A DNA stretch of 64,000 nt, from contig JACKBM010000019.1 of assembly GCA_020634575.1 (NCBI GenBank), forward strand, positions 30,624 to 94,623. Reading direction: 5' to 3'. The stretch comes from Ardenticatenales bacterium. Lineage in GTDB: Bacteria > Chloroflexota > Anaerolineae > Promineifilales > Promineifilaceae. The notes under the pieces were generated by a model. The model ran no database searches, was not told where the DNA came from, and was given only the letters and a program-made list of their open reading frames with translations. Shown in pieces: positions 50,666-59,347 of the stretch (within the stretch, counting starts at the first letter, position 1; each line of letters opens with the position of its first letter). The translations under genes were made by a program, and so were the position numbers.

Positions 50666-51763
50666 TCAGGGCGGCGAAACGTCCGTCACGTTGCCGAAGC
50701 TGTCGATCTCGAGGGTGACTTCGTCGCCGATGGCGTAGTTGCGCCATTCGTCTTCGCTGAGTTCGACCTCGTAGGTGTCGCCGTCGCTGGTCTGGAAGAC
50801 GGTGATGTAGGTTGCCTGGCGATCACCCTCGCGCTCTTCATCGTTCAGGTCCACTGCGGGCCAGAACAGGTTGAAGTCGGTGCCGGAGGCGGATTCGGTG
50901 CGGATGGTGCTCCAGGTGTCGATCTCGAAGACGTAGTAGGTGTCGTAGATGGGCTGATCTTCGTAGACCGGTTCCTCGAATGTTTCGGTGTGGTACTGGG
51001 TTTCGTAGACTGGCTCGGTACAGTAGACGTCCTCGAAAAAGCCGTTGCCGAGATCCTCCTGGCCGCAGACGTATTCCCGTTCGCCGACCTGGACTCGCTC
51101 GGAGACTTCCCGTTCAACCGTCTCGGTGCCGACCTGAACCTGTTCGTAGGCACGGATATCTTCGTATTGGTCGACGATGCGGCCACCGGCCGGTAAGCTC
51201 CAGCCCTCCTCAGTCACGGTGCCATATTCCTGCACGGCGATGGAGCGCTCCCAGCGCACATCGGTGACGACGGCGCTGGCGTCGTTGCCGCGGAAGAGGA
51301 AGAAGGCGAGGCTGCCGCACAGGCAGAGCAGGGCAAACAGGATGCCCGCCACCATGAGGAGCTGGCGGGAACTGCGCTTTTTCGGAGCTGGTGTGGGGAC
51401 CGGTTCTTCCGGCTCGTAGGCTGCTTTTTCCTGGGCCGCCAGGTCACCTTCGCGAGCGACCTGGCCCACGGCATAGCGGATGCGGTTTTGCTCGGTAACC
51501 TCCGTGCCTTTGGGCGCCATGCAGCGCTGGCAGACGGTGGCGTCGCTGGCGTTGCTGCTCTCGCAGAAGGGACAGATCCAGTCCGGGCCGATATTGGCCC
51601 GTTCGATCAGGAACTCTTCCTGGATCTCTTCGGCGTTTTCCGGCAGGTAAAATTTGACACCGGCCGGTCGCGCCCGCTGGCAATTGGGGCAAACCATATG
51701 CCGGCCCCGTATTGCCCGCGCTTCACAATAAATACAATCCCAGCGCCCTTCCCGAATGGCCAC
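50666..51763 (-). CDS. Membrane protein with two N-terminal zinc ribbons
   Basis: 365 residues from GTG 51763, which follows GGGAG. Two zinc fingers come first, Cys10/13/25/28 and Cys64/67/78/81, then a Pro/Glu-rich linker, one membrane helix (134-157) and a beta-rich acidic domain of about 205 residues outside. The plan mirrors that of the protein at 11615 turned round: zinc ribbon inside, beta domain outside. No enzymatic motif. Function unknown; such proteins may sense envelope stress. It is preceded by CCAAGGGAT hairpins. Confidence 0.65.
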   Translation of the reverse strand: MAIREGRWDCIYCEARAIRGRHMVCPNCQRARPAGVKFYLPENAEEIQEEFLIERANIGPDWICPFCESSNASDATVCQRCMAPKGTEVTEQNRIRYAVGQVAREGDLAAQEKAAYEPEEPVPTPAPKKRSSRQLLMVAGILFALLCLCGSLAFFLFRGNDASAVVTDVRWERSIAVQEYGTVTEEGWSLPAGGRIVDQYEDIRAYEQVQVGTETVEREVSERVQVGEREYVCGQEDLGNGFFEDVYCTEPVYETQYHTETFEEPVYEDQPIYDTYYVFEIDTWSTIRTESASGTDFNLFWPAVDLNDEEREGDRQATYITVFQTSDGDTYEVELSEDEWRNYAIGDEVTLEIDSFGNVTDVSPP

Positions 51764-51889
51764 AAAAAACTCCCTTGGTGCCTGGTTAGCCTGCTTCAGG
51801 CAGGTTCTTGAGCACCCTCTTGTTTGTGAACTTATACGGCTAATACGATAAAGGCAGATTTGGGGAAACGCAAGTGAATTTTGGCGTTG

Positions 51890-51974
51890 AGCCAAGGGAT
51901 GAATCCCTTGGCTGAGCTAGAGCAAGTGCCTTAGGGCACTTCTTCTACCTAAGCCATGGGATTTATCCCTTGGC
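51890..51974. repeat. Three adjacent small hairpins of the CCAAGGGAT type
   Basis: AGCCAAGGGATGAATCCCTT... (51890-51913), AAGTGCCTTAGGGCACTT (51924-51941) and GCCATGGGATTTATCCCTT... (51953-51974). They lie upstream of the zinc-ribbon membrane protein gene and downstream of the NUDIX gene. Confidence 0.6.
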
Positions 51975-52000
51975 CCTCCGGCTGATAGATGCATGGCCCA

Positions 52001-52459
52001 TCACGTGCCCAAGATCATCAACGCCTCAGCCGCCAGCGCCTTGACATTGCCGGGCATGGGCAGGTTGTTATTGGCCAGCTCCTTCTGGCTGAACCAGCGG
52101 AAGCTGTTGGCTTCGCCGGCGCCGGGGTTGAGCTGGAAGCTGTCCGTTTGGGCATAGTAAATGAAGTCGATGTGCTGGTGGAACGGGTTGATGTTTTCCA
52201 GGAGCAAGTGGACCGGCCGGTGCAGCTCAATTGCCTCGTCGTCGCCAAAATCGATAAGCGCTTCCGGCTGGAAGAGCTGGACGGTCAGCCCCGTCTCCTC
52301 CAACACCTCGCGGCGGGCGGCGACTTCGGGTAGCTCATCCCGGTCGATGTGGCCACCGGCCGGTAGCCAGATGCCCAGCTTTTTGTGCAGGTGCAGCAGC
52401 ACCTTGTCCTGACAAACCACAAAGGTCGTCGCCGTAAAATGGCGGGTGATTTCAGCCAT
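52001..52459 (-). CDS. NUDIX hydrolase, 8-oxo-dGTPase-like
   Basis: 152 residues from ATG 52459, with GGAGGAA upstream. The NUDIX box is GGHIDRDELPEVAARREVLEETG. The N-terminal TATTFVVCQDKVLLHLHKKLGIWLPAGGH is typical of small NUDIX proteins that clean up nucleotides. The frame remains open upstream, but that part is antisense to ccmA. It diverges from the ccm operon, with about 96 bases between start codons. Confidence 0.9.
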   Translation of the reverse strand: MAEITRHFTATTFVVCQDKVLLHLHKKLGIWLPAGGHIDRDELPEVAARREVLEETGLTVQLFQPEALIDFGDDEAIELHRPVHLLLENINPFHQHIDFIYYAQTDSFQLNPGAGEANSFRWFSQKELANNNLPMPGNVKALAAEALMILGT

Positions 52460-52542
52460 AAGCAGATTCCTCCAGATAGTGATGATATCGGAAAAGATGA
52501 TCAGTGACATTTGGCACCATCGCCGCATGCCCGGCGCGGCGG

Positions 52543-52548
52543 TATACT
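52543..52548 (+). promoter_or_regulatory. -10 element (TATACT) of the ccm operon, leaderless
   Basis: TATACT ends 7 bases before the ccmA ATG at 52556; there is no ribosome site. A weak TGTGA-N6-TCACA-like dyad (AGTGACATTTGGCACC, 52503-52518) is centred near -44. Confidence 0.4.
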
Positions 52549-52555
52549 GTGGGGC

Positions 52556-53269
52556 ATGATTCGTCTCGCTGGTCTCACCAAACAATATGGTTTGAACCCG
52601 ATTTTGCGCGGCATCGACCTGCACGTGAAACCGGGTGAATTTGTGACGCTGGTGGGGTCCAATGGCGCCGGCAAGAGCACCTTGCTGCGCATCGTGGCCA
52701 CCTTGCTGGCCCCGAGCGGCGGTACCGTCGAGGTTGGCGGCTGGGCGCTGCCGGCGGCGGCGGATAAGGTCCGGCCGCACATTGGCGTCGTTTCCCACCA
52801 ATCTTTGCTTTATAACGATCTGACCGCCGCTGATAATCTGCGCTTTTTTGGCCGGTTGTATGGCTTGCCGGACCTGGAAGAGCGGGTGGAGCTGGCCCTG
52901 CGTGACGTCGGCCTGATGGCCCGGGCCCGTGATGCGGTCGGCACCTTTTCGCGCGGCATGTTGCAACGCTTGACTATCGCCCGGGCGACGATGCACCGGC
53001 CGGATGTCCTCCTTTTCGACGAGCCGTTCACCGGGCTGGATCAGGATGCCAGTGCCATTCTGGAGAATTTGCTGGTGCGGGAGCGGGAAACCGGCCGGAC
53101 CGTCCTCATGATCACCCATGATCTGATTCGCGGCTGGCGCCTGTCCGACCGGATCGCCATCCTCCACCGGGGGCGCATCGACGACATCTTCCAATCTAAC
53201 GGGATCACGGCTGAGGATTTCCTTAACCATTATGCGGCGACGACCCGCGCGAGGGGGAAGGCGTCGTGA
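52556..53269 (+). CDS. ccmA: Haem exporter ATP-binding protein CcmA
   Basis: ATPase of the CcmABCD complex that releases holo-CcmE during system I cytochrome c maturation. 237 residues from ATG 52556; an in-frame start 45 bases upstream lies in the promoter. Walker A is GSNGAGKST, the signature TFSRGMLQRL, Walker B LLFDEPF, then TGLD and the H-loop MITHD. Its end overlaps ccmB by 4 bases (GTGA). Confidence 0.92.
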   Translation: MIRLAGLTKQYGLNPILRGIDLHVKPGEFVTLVGSNGAGKSTLLRIVATLLAPSGGTVEVGGWALPAAADKVRPHIGVVSHQSLLYNDLTAADNLRFFGRLYGLPDLEERVELALRDVGLMARARDAVGTFSRGMLQRLTIARATMHRPDVLLFDEPFTGLDQDASAILENLLVRERETGRTVLMITHDLIRGWRLSDRIAILHRGRIDDIFQSNGITAEDFLNHYAATTRARGKAS

Positions 53270-53943
53270 GTTATTGGGGAACTGTCTGGGCCATTGTCCG
53301 CAAAGATCTGCAAATTGAGCGCCGCACCCGTCAGACAGTCAGTCTGATGCTGATGTTTGCCGTCTCCATCGTGGTGATGTTTAACTTCGCCCTGGAGGCG
53401 AAGCTGGATGCGGTGCAGAACGTGGCTACCGGGCTGCTCTGGGCGGCTATCATGCTGGCCGGCACGCTCGGCCTCAACCGCTCCATCGACCAGGAAAATG
53501 AGAACCAGGCGATCGATGCCATCCTCATTGCGCCGGTTGAGCGCAGCGCCATTTATGTCGGCAAAGTGATCAGCGTTTATCTGTTTGTTCTCTTCATGGA
53601 TGCCATCCTGATCCTGATTTTCATTGTGGCATTTGGCAAACCATTGTATCGTCCGCCGGCTTTGCTCCTCATATTATTAGGCTCATTTGGTTATGTGGCT
53701 GCCGGCGTCCTGGTGACCTCGATCACCATTCAGACCCGGGCGCGCTCGGTGTTGTTGCCGGTGCTGCTACTGCCATTGATCCTGCCGCTGGTCCTGAGCG
53801 CAGCCTCCGGCGTGGCCAGTTTCATGGTCGACACGCCGCCCGAATTGGCGGAGGTGACCAGCAATTTTGCCATCGTGGCGGCTTACGATTTGCTCATGTT
53901 GACTGTTGGGGTGTTGACCTATAATTACGTCGTCGAAGGCTGA
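53266..53943 (+). CDS. ccmB: Haem exporter membrane protein CcmB
   Basis: 225 residues with six membrane helices, the CcmB length. The N terminus VRKDLQIERRTRQTV, a block TLGLNRSIDQENEN(Q)AID and LIAPVERSAIYVGKV are typical. GTG start overlapping ccmA. Membrane partner of CcmA in the ABC-type complex. Confidence 0.92.
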   Translation: MSYWGTVWAIVRKDLQIERRTRQTVSLMLMFAVSIVVMFNFALEAKLDAVQNVATGLLWAAIMLAGTLGLNRSIDQENENQAIDAILIAPVERSAIYVGKVISVYLFVLFMDAILILIFIVAFGKPLYRPPALLLILLGSFGYVAAGVLVTSITIQTRARSVLLPVLLLPLILPLVLSAASGVASFMVDTPPELAEVTSNFAIVAAYDLLMLTVGVLTYNYVVEG

Positions 53944-53967
53944 CAGGACGATAAGGAAGGAAACGGT

Positions 53968-54729
53968 ATGAATGAACGTGCCCGTATTGCCAAGCTGAAC
54001 CGCTGGGTTCCTATTTTGAACATTGCCGCATTAATCGCGTTATTTGCCACCCTGGGGATGATCTTTTTCTACGCGCCGATTGAGCGGTCGATGGGGAATG
54101 TGCAACGGCTTTTCTATTTCCATGTCGGCTCAGCCTGGGTGGGCAGCATTGCCTTCTTCGTGGCCCTGGTCGGCAGCGCCGCTTATCTGCGCACGCAGCG
54201 TTTTATCTGGGACACCATCGCCCTCTGCTCAGTTGAAATCGGGCTGGTGTTTTTGACCATGGGCATCATTGGTGGCTCCGTCTGGGGCAAGCCGGCCTGG
54301 AACGCCTGGTGGGATTGGACGCCCCGGCTGACGCTGGTGGCCATCGCCTGGCTCACCTATGTCGCTTACCTGATGTTGCGCGGCGCCATCGCTGAGCCGG
54401 CGCGGCGGGCCCGTTTTTCGGCGGTCTATGCCATCGGCGCCTTTGTCACCATCATCATGTCTTACCTGAGCACCCGTTTTCTGCGGGATATTCACCCGGT
54501 TGTCTTTGGTGGCCAGACGGAAGCGTCGCAGGGGTTGGAGCAGGGGCTACAGGATTTTGCGCCCGGGCTTGATTCGATGCGGATGGGGATCACGATTACC
54601 GTTGCGGCGGTGGCGCTGACGATCCTGTTTGCGGCCTGGCTGGTCTATCGTATCCGGCTGCAGCTGATGATGGATGAGACCAACGAGCTGAAAGCGCGGG
54701 TCACAGCGCATCTGCAGGAGTCACGCTAA
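53968..54729 (+). CDS. ccmC: Haem exporter/haem-binding protein CcmC
   Basis: 253 residues with six helices and the tryptophan-rich haem-handling motif WGKPAWNAWWDWTPRLT (about 111-127), as in CcmC, which loads haem on CcmE. External His residues flank it: FYFHVGSAW (about 51) and RDIHPVVF (about 172). It lies 24 bases after ccmB with an AAGGAAGG ribosome site and overlaps ccmD by one base. Confidence 0.93.
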   Translation: MNERARIAKLNRWVPILNIAALIALFATLGMIFFYAPIERSMGNVQRLFYFHVGSAWVGSIAFFVALVGSAAYLRTQRFIWDTIALCSVEIGLVFLTMGIIGGSVWGKPAWNAWWDWTPRLTLVAIAWLTYVAYLMLRGAIAEPARRARFSAVYAIGAFVTIIMSYLSTRFLRDIHPVVFGGQTEASQGLEQGLQDFAPGLDSMRMGITITVAAVALTILFAAWLVYRIRLQLMMDETNELKARVTAHLQESR

Positions 54730-54935
54730 TGAACACATTACTGACGATTTTGCTGCAACCCGGCGTTGAGAATCCCGATATTTTTGCCAACTATCTGACG
54801 CTCGGCTATGTCCTGATGTGGGGGACCGCGTTTGTCTACATTATCTCGCTATGGAGCCGGCAGCGGAACACGAAGCAGGATTTGCAGCTGTTACGCCGTC
54901 TGTTAGAGGAAGATGAAGCGGACCGCTCCGGGTAA
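54729..54935 (+). CDS. ccmD: CcmD-like small membrane protein
   Basis: 68 residues: a single membrane helix (about 25-42, YVLMWGTAFVYIISLW) and a charged tail. The position, overlapping the ccmC stop (TAATG), and size fit CcmD, which stabilises CcmABC-CcmE. Its tail ends in an acidic helix (LLRRLLEEDEADRSG). No ccmE, ccmF or ccmH follows. Confidence 0.75.
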   Translation: MNTLLTILLQPGVENPDIFANYLTLGYVLMWGTAFVYIISLWSRQRNTKQDLQLLRRLLEEDEADRSG

Positions 54936-55095
54936 GCTGGCTTACGCTCGGGCTGGTACAGTGGGTTGTAAGATCGGTGTAACCTGTCGCGGCTATGCTG
55001 CTTGGGTAAGAAGGGGGCCGGTGCTGGCGTCAATGCACGAGGGGACCGGCCGGTAAGGCCTTACAACCAGATTTCATTTTCCAGGAGACGCTGCT

Positions 55096-56205
55096 ATGCA
55101 GAAGTCTATTTCTGAAAGCCCAATTGAAAAGAGTAAATGGACAACCGGCCGGATGCTGGCTATCGGCATCGCCATCTTAATCGTCGCCTTTCTCATCATC
55201 GGTACGATCAATGATGCCAATGCGCCGGAGCCGGAATTTTCATTTGGCATCCAATCCCAATCTTTCCTCCTGCTGGCGCTGCTCTCCTTTGGCGGCGGCC
55301 TGCTAAGCTTTTTGTCACCCTGTACGCTGCCTATCCTGCCGGCCTACTTCGCCTTTGCTTTCCAGAGTGGGCGCAAGACGATTGCCGCCAACACCATGAT
55401 GTTTCTGCTGGGGCTGGCGACGATGTTCAGCTTGTTAGGGGCGGGCGCTTCGGCAATCGGCCGGGTTTTGCAGCAATCACAGCAAGTGATCTTGCTTGTG
55501 GGTGGCGCCGGTGTGTTGATCTTTGGCATCGTCAGCCTGTTGGGTGGCGGCTTTGGCGGCATGAAAGCGGCTTCACAGGCGGAGCGGGACACGTCGCTGG
55601 GCGGCTCGTTTGTCTTCGGGCTGACCTTTGCTGTGGGTTGGTCCAGCTGTGTCGGGCCGATTCTGGGCGCGGTCTTGACTCTGGCGGCCACGACAGGCTC
55701 CGTGCTGCGGGGCGTTTTGTTGCTGTTTATTTACGCGATTGGGCTGGGTTTGCCTCTGTTGCTCGTCTCAACCTTGTTCGGCCGGGCCAGCCGGCAAAGT
55801 CTGTTCTGGCGCATCCTGCGTGGCAAGGGCTGGTCGGTCAAGGTGCCGACTTTGCTTGTGGGCCTGGTCTGGGCGCTGGCGATCTGGCGTATCCTGGTGG
55901 AAGTGGCCCAATACGCGTTCTTTGACCCCTTCACCGGCCCGGAATGGACCAGTTTCCATGAGTATGGTCTGCTGGCGGTGGTGCTGGCTGGCGCTGCGCT
56001 CTGGGCGTTCACCAACCCCGGCGGCAAGATCACGAACCTGGAATTGCATTCCACCTCGCTGGTCAGCGGCGTTCTGTTTGTGATGCTGGGCCTGCTGATG
56101 TTGGGTGGGCAGTTGGCCGCTTTTAACAGCATCGTCCCACCAGACCTTGCGCTCTGGTTTGCGGACTTTGAGGAAGCGGTTTTCCGGCGTTTTTCGGGGG
56201 GATAG
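55096..56205 (+). CDS. ccdA: Cytochrome c biogenesis thiol-disulfide transmembrane protein CcdA/DsbD-like
   Basis: Passes reducing power across the membrane to keep apocytochrome Cys residues reduced. 369 residues, about nine helices, longer than the 240 of minimal CcdA because of an added N-terminal helix and a C-terminal part. The redox Cys pair lies in LSFLSPCTLPILPAYF and VGWSSCVGPILGAVL. AGGAGAC ribosome site. It follows ccmD after a 160-base gap, and precedes a ResA-like thioredoxin, its natural partner. Confidence 0.92.
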   Translation: MQKSISESPIEKSKWTTGRMLAIGIAILIVAFLIIGTINDANAPEPEFSFGIQSQSFLLLALLSFGGGLLSFLSPCTLPILPAYFAFAFQSGRKTIAANTMMFLLGLATMFSLLGAGASAIGRVLQQSQQVILLVGGAGVLIFGIVSLLGGGFGGMKAASQAERDTSLGGSFVFGLTFAVGWSSCVGPILGAVLTLAATTGSVLRGVLLLFIYAIGLGLPLLLVSTLFGRASRQSLFWRILRGKGWSVKVPTLLVGLVWALAIWRILVEVAQYAFFDPFTGPEWTSFHEYGLLAVVLAGAALWAFTNPGGKITNLELHSTSLVSGVLFVMLGLLMLGGQLAAFNSIVPPDLALWFADFEEAVFRRFSGG

Positions 56206-56240
56206 CTAACAGCTATTAGCTGATAGCTGTTAGCTCTTAG
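56203..56240. repeat. TAGCTGATAGCTGTTAGC-type repeat upstream of the resA gene
   Basis: Alternating GCTAACAGCTATTAGCTGATAG... copies fill all 40 bases between ccdA and resA, leaving no ribosome site. Related to 38446 and 45296. Confidence 0.65.
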
Positions 56241-56245
56241 TAACT

Positions 56246-56905
56246 ATGGACGAGACAAAAACGACAGACGAGACGCCGCAGGCGACGCGGAATCCGATTG
56301 TGTTGCTGCTGGGCTTTGCGGTGCTGGGGGTAGCAGCCGGGTTGATCCTGTTTGGCGGGCCGCTCTTTGGCAGCCAGGATGTCGGCGATGTGACCAATCC
56401 ATCGCTGCTGGATCAGCTTTCTGAGCTGGAAGTCTCCACGCCGGCCATCAGCCAGATCCCGAGTGGTTCGCTGGGCGCCTTTGCTGTCGGCGATATCCCC
56501 ACTGATTTTGTGTTGGAAGATACGGCCGGCAACGTCGTGCGACTGTCTGATTTTCGGGGCCGGCCGGTCGTCATTAACTTCTGGGCCACCTGGTGTGCCC
56601 CCTGCCGGGTCGAAATGCCAGAACTCCAGGCCGCCTACGAGGCGCATCAGGATGATGGACTGGTTCTTCTGGCCATCAACCGGGACGAGAGCCGGGAGCA
56701 GGTTGTCGAGTTCATTGACGAGTTGGGGCTGACGTTTACGCCGCTGCTGGATCTTGGCGCTGTGGTTTCCGATGAATACCAGATCCAGAACATGCCGACC
56801 ACCTATTTCCTTAATGAGGCAGGTGAGGTTACGGCTGTGCATCTGGGGGCGCTGATTGATATTCAGCTTGATGAATATCTGGCCCTGACAATTAATGGTT
56901 CGTAG
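56246..56905 (+). CDS. resA: ResA/TlpA/CcmG-like thiol-disulfide oxidoreductase
   Basis: 219 residues: one membrane helix (about 15-37) and a thioredoxin domain with INFWATWCAPCRVEMPEL (CAPC active site) and the cis-Pro region MPTTYFLNE. The length and the acidic Glu after the CxxC fit ResA/CcmG. It reduces apocytochrome Cys pairs in the envelope using electrons from CcdA. It has no clear ribosome site, as a repeat lies directly upstream. Confidence 0.92.
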   Translation: MDETKTTDETPQATRNPIVLLLGFAVLGVAAGLILFGGPLFGSQDVGDVTNPSLLDQLSELEVSTPAISQIPSGSLGAFAVGDIPTDFVLEDTAGNVVRLSDFRGRPVVINFWATWCAPCRVEMPELQAAYEAHQDDGLVLLAINRDESREQVVEFIDELGLTFTPLLDLGAVVSDEYQIQNMPTTYFLNEAGEVTAVHLGALIDIQLDEYLALTINGS

Positions 56906-56944
56906 ACGTCGCTCGGCGCCAGTACCCATGTTTTTTTGATCGAG

Positions 56945-56950
56945 TATACT
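56945..56950 (+). promoter_or_regulatory. -10 element (TATACT) for the DUF2085 gene, leaderless
   Basis: TATACT ends 6 bases before ATG 56957, and no ribosome site lies between. Confidence 0.45.
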
Positions 56951-56956
56951 TGACCG

Positions 56957-57751
56957 ATGGCATCAACTAAGAAACCGGTGACAGGTTGGCAGCGTTCGGT
57001 CGTCCTGGGACTGGACCGCTTCATTTATCGCGTCAGCAAGCGCTGGCTGCTTGTGTTTAACATCATTGTGGCTATCTACGTTGGGCTGCCGCTACTTGCG
57101 CCTGTTTTGATGAACGCGGGCGCCACCGGCCCGGCGCGGGCGATCTATGTCGCCTACTCCCCCTTCTGTCATCAGATGGTGACCCGTTCCTTTTTTGTCG
57201 GTGGTGATCAATACGCCTATCCCCGCTCCCTGGCCGGGACCAACCTGACCTCTTTTGAGGAGACGGTCAAAGATGTGCCCGAGTTTGCCGGCATCAACAT
57301 GAGTGATGACAACTGGGGGCAGATCTTCGCCATCGCCCGGACCTATCTGGGCAATGACGAGATGGGCTACAAGACAGCGCTTTGCCAGCGGGATATGGCC
57401 ATCTACGGCTTCATCTTGCTGGGCGGCATCCTCTACGCCATTTTGCGCCGCCGCTTCGACATCAAGCCGCTGCCGGTCTGGGCCTTTATCCTCATTGGCA
57501 TGGGGCCGATCGGGTTGGATGGCTTTAGCCAGTTATTTGGCTATATGTCGCTATCCTTTGCGGAGGGCAGCTTCTGGGCCAATCTGTTCGGTTTGCTGGG
57601 GGTGCGGGAAAGCCCGCCATTGATCCGCAGCCTGACGGGCGCCTGGTTCGGCCTGACCCTGGTCTGGCTCGCTTACCCCCACGTTAACGAGGGGATGAAG
57701 CAGACCACCATCGAGCTCAAAGAAAAACTAACCAAAGCCGGGGCGCTTTAG
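56957..57751 (+). CDS. DUF2085 family membrane protein
   Basis: 264 residues with about five helices. The conserved DUF2085 points are present: YSPFCHQMVTRSFF, ALCQRDMAIYGFILLG and MGPIGLDGFSQLFG. The family's typical Cys-rich CQRCTGIY block is CQRDMAIY here, so one Cys is lost. A large insertion (about 85-130) lies between the first two blocks. The function of the family is unknown. It is found after the cytochrome c maturation genes, but its promoter seems to be separate. Confidence 0.8.
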   Translation: MASTKKPVTGWQRSVVLGLDRFIYRVSKRWLLVFNIIVAIYVGLPLLAPVLMNAGATGPARAIYVAYSPFCHQMVTRSFFVGGDQYAYPRSLAGTNLTSFEETVKDVPEFAGINMSDDNWGQIFAIARTYLGNDEMGYKTALCQRDMAIYGFILLGGILYAILRRRFDIKPLPVWAFILIGMGPIGLDGFSQLFGYMSLSFAEGSFWANLFGLLGVRESPPLIRSLTGAWFGLTLVWLAYPHVNEGMKQTTIELKEKLTKAGAL

Positions 57752-57776
57752 GGCTCCGTTGCCGGTGTAACACGCA

Positions 57777-57835
57777 GACACCCGTAGCTTATGAGCGGTG
57801 TTCAGATTGAATACCGCTCGCAAGCTACGGGTGTC
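57777..57835. terminator. Bidirectional terminator between DUF2085 and fabF genes
   Basis: Perfect 14-bp arms GACACCCGTAGCTT (57777-57790) and the complement (57822-57835), extended after a small bulge by GAGCGGT/ACCGCTC. The genes on either side converge. Confidence 0.7.
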
Positions 57836-57875
57836 TTATGATCGGGTGGCTGCTTTTTGCGTCAGCAACGGCAGC

Positions 57876-59120
57876 CTAGCCGCTATATTTCCCCATCACC
57901 ACAACGGCGTTATGACCGCCGAAGCCAAACCCATTGGACATGAACGTATTGAAGCTCTGCTGGCGCGGACTGTTGGCCACGTAGTCGAGATCACAGTCCG
58001 GGTCAGGATGCTCGTAGTTGTGGGTGGCCGGGATGACGCCTTCGCCCATCGCCTTGAGGGAGATGACGGCTTCAACGGCGCTGGTCGAGCCCAGCAGGTG
58101 GCCATGCAACGATTTGGTCGAGCTGACCGGAATATCATAAATCCGTTCCGCGAACACTTTCTTGAGAGCAGCGGTTTCGGAGCGGTCGTTTAACGGCGTG
58201 GAGGTGCCGTGGGCATTGATGTAATCGATGCCTGCCGTGGTCAGCCCGGCGTCTGCGAGGGCGGCTGTCATGGCGGCGATGGCGCCTTCGCCATTTTCGG
58301 CCGGAGCCGAAATGTGATAGGCATCGGCGCTGGTGCCGTAGCCCAGAAACTCGCCGTAAATGGTGGCGCCGCGCGCCAGGGCGTGTTCCAACTCTTCCAG
58401 GATAATGATGGCGGCGCCTTCGGCCGGCACAAAGCCGTCGCGGGTCGCATCAAAGGGACGAGAGGCGGTCTCGGGCGAATCATTGCGGGTGGAGAGCGCC
58501 CCCATCGCATTAAAGCCGGCGACGCACAAGGGGACGATGCCAGCTTCCGCGCCGCCGCTGATCATCACGTCGACGATGCCGCGCCGGATCATCTGGGCTG
58601 CTTCGCCCAGGGCGTTGTTGCTGCTGGCGCAGGCGGTGGCGATAGACATATTCGGGCCGCGAATGCCGTAGCTGATGGAGATAAGCCCCGGCGCTGAGTC
58701 TGGCAACATCATCGGGATGACGAAGGGACTGACCCGCGAAGGGCCTTTTTCCAGCAGGGTTTGCATCCCTTCGCTCACCGAAATGATGCCGCCGATACCG
58801 CTGCCCAGAACGCAGCCGATGCGGTCCTTGTTGCTGTCGGTAATCGTCAGGTTCGCGTTGGTCAGAGCCTGGCCAGTAGCGGCCATCGCCAGTTGTTGGG
58901 CCCGATCCATGCGCCGGGCCTCGCGCCGGCCGAATAATTCGACAGCGTCAAACGCTTTTACTTCACCGGCGATGGTGGTCTTGTGCCCCTCGGTGTCAAA
59001 AGCGGTAATCGGGCCAATGCCACTGCGCCCGTTGATGATTGAGTTCCAGGTGGCTTCTATATCATTACCGAGTGGATTAACCGTTCCCAGACCGGTAATG
59101 ACAACACGTCTTCTGGACAT
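57876..59120 (-). CDS. fabF: 3-oxoacyl-[acyl-carrier-protein] synthase II
   Basis: Elongates fatty acyl chains by condensing acyl-enzyme with malonyl-ACP. 414 residues from ATG 59120, with GGAGG upstream; an ATG 24 bases earlier lies in the leader. Cys164 is the nucleophile in MSIATACASSNNALG; the two His are in INAHGTSTPLND and HLLGSTSAVE. Length and VVITGLGTVNPLGND opening are those of FabF. Isolated from other fab genes. Confidence 0.95.
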   Translation of the reverse strand: MSRRRVVITGLGTVNPLGNDIEATWNSIINGRSGIGPITAFDTEGHKTTIAGEVKAFDAVELFGRREARRMDRAQQLAMAATGQALTNANLTITDSNKDRIGCVLGSGIGGIISVSEGMQTLLEKGPSRVSPFVIPMMLPDSAPGLISISYGIRGPNMSIATACASSNNALGEAAQMIRRGIVDVMISGGAEAGIVPLCVAGFNAMGALSTRNDSPETASRPFDATRDGFVPAEGAAIIILEELEHALARGATIYGEFLGYGTSADAYHISAPAENGEGAIAAMTAALADAGLTTAGIDYINAHGTSTPLNDRSETAALKKVFAERIYDIPVSSTKSLHGHLLGSTSAVEAVISLKAMGEGVIPATHNYEHPDPDCDLDYVANSPRQQSFNTFMSNGFGFGGHNAVVVMGKYSG

Positions 59121-59347
59121 TAAATTGTGCCTCCTCGCGCACATTCAGGATCAGGTCGGTACCGCAGGTAGTAACCCGGCAACCGGCCGGTCGTTGCGAA
59201 ATCATACCTCAGCCGCCGGGAACGTTCATCCTTTTCCCCCTAAAATAAATTGGGTGTGACCCATTCGGCCTGCAAGCGACATACAGATGTCATGGTGTGG
59301 CCTAACCGTTGTCTGGGCCCAGGCAGCCCGGTGGAACCGAAAGGAAA

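Noticed and set aside
52460..53230. Upstream extension of the minus-strand NUDIX frame
   Set aside because: Antisense to ccmA; the NUDIX gene has its own ATG with GGAGGAA at 52459.
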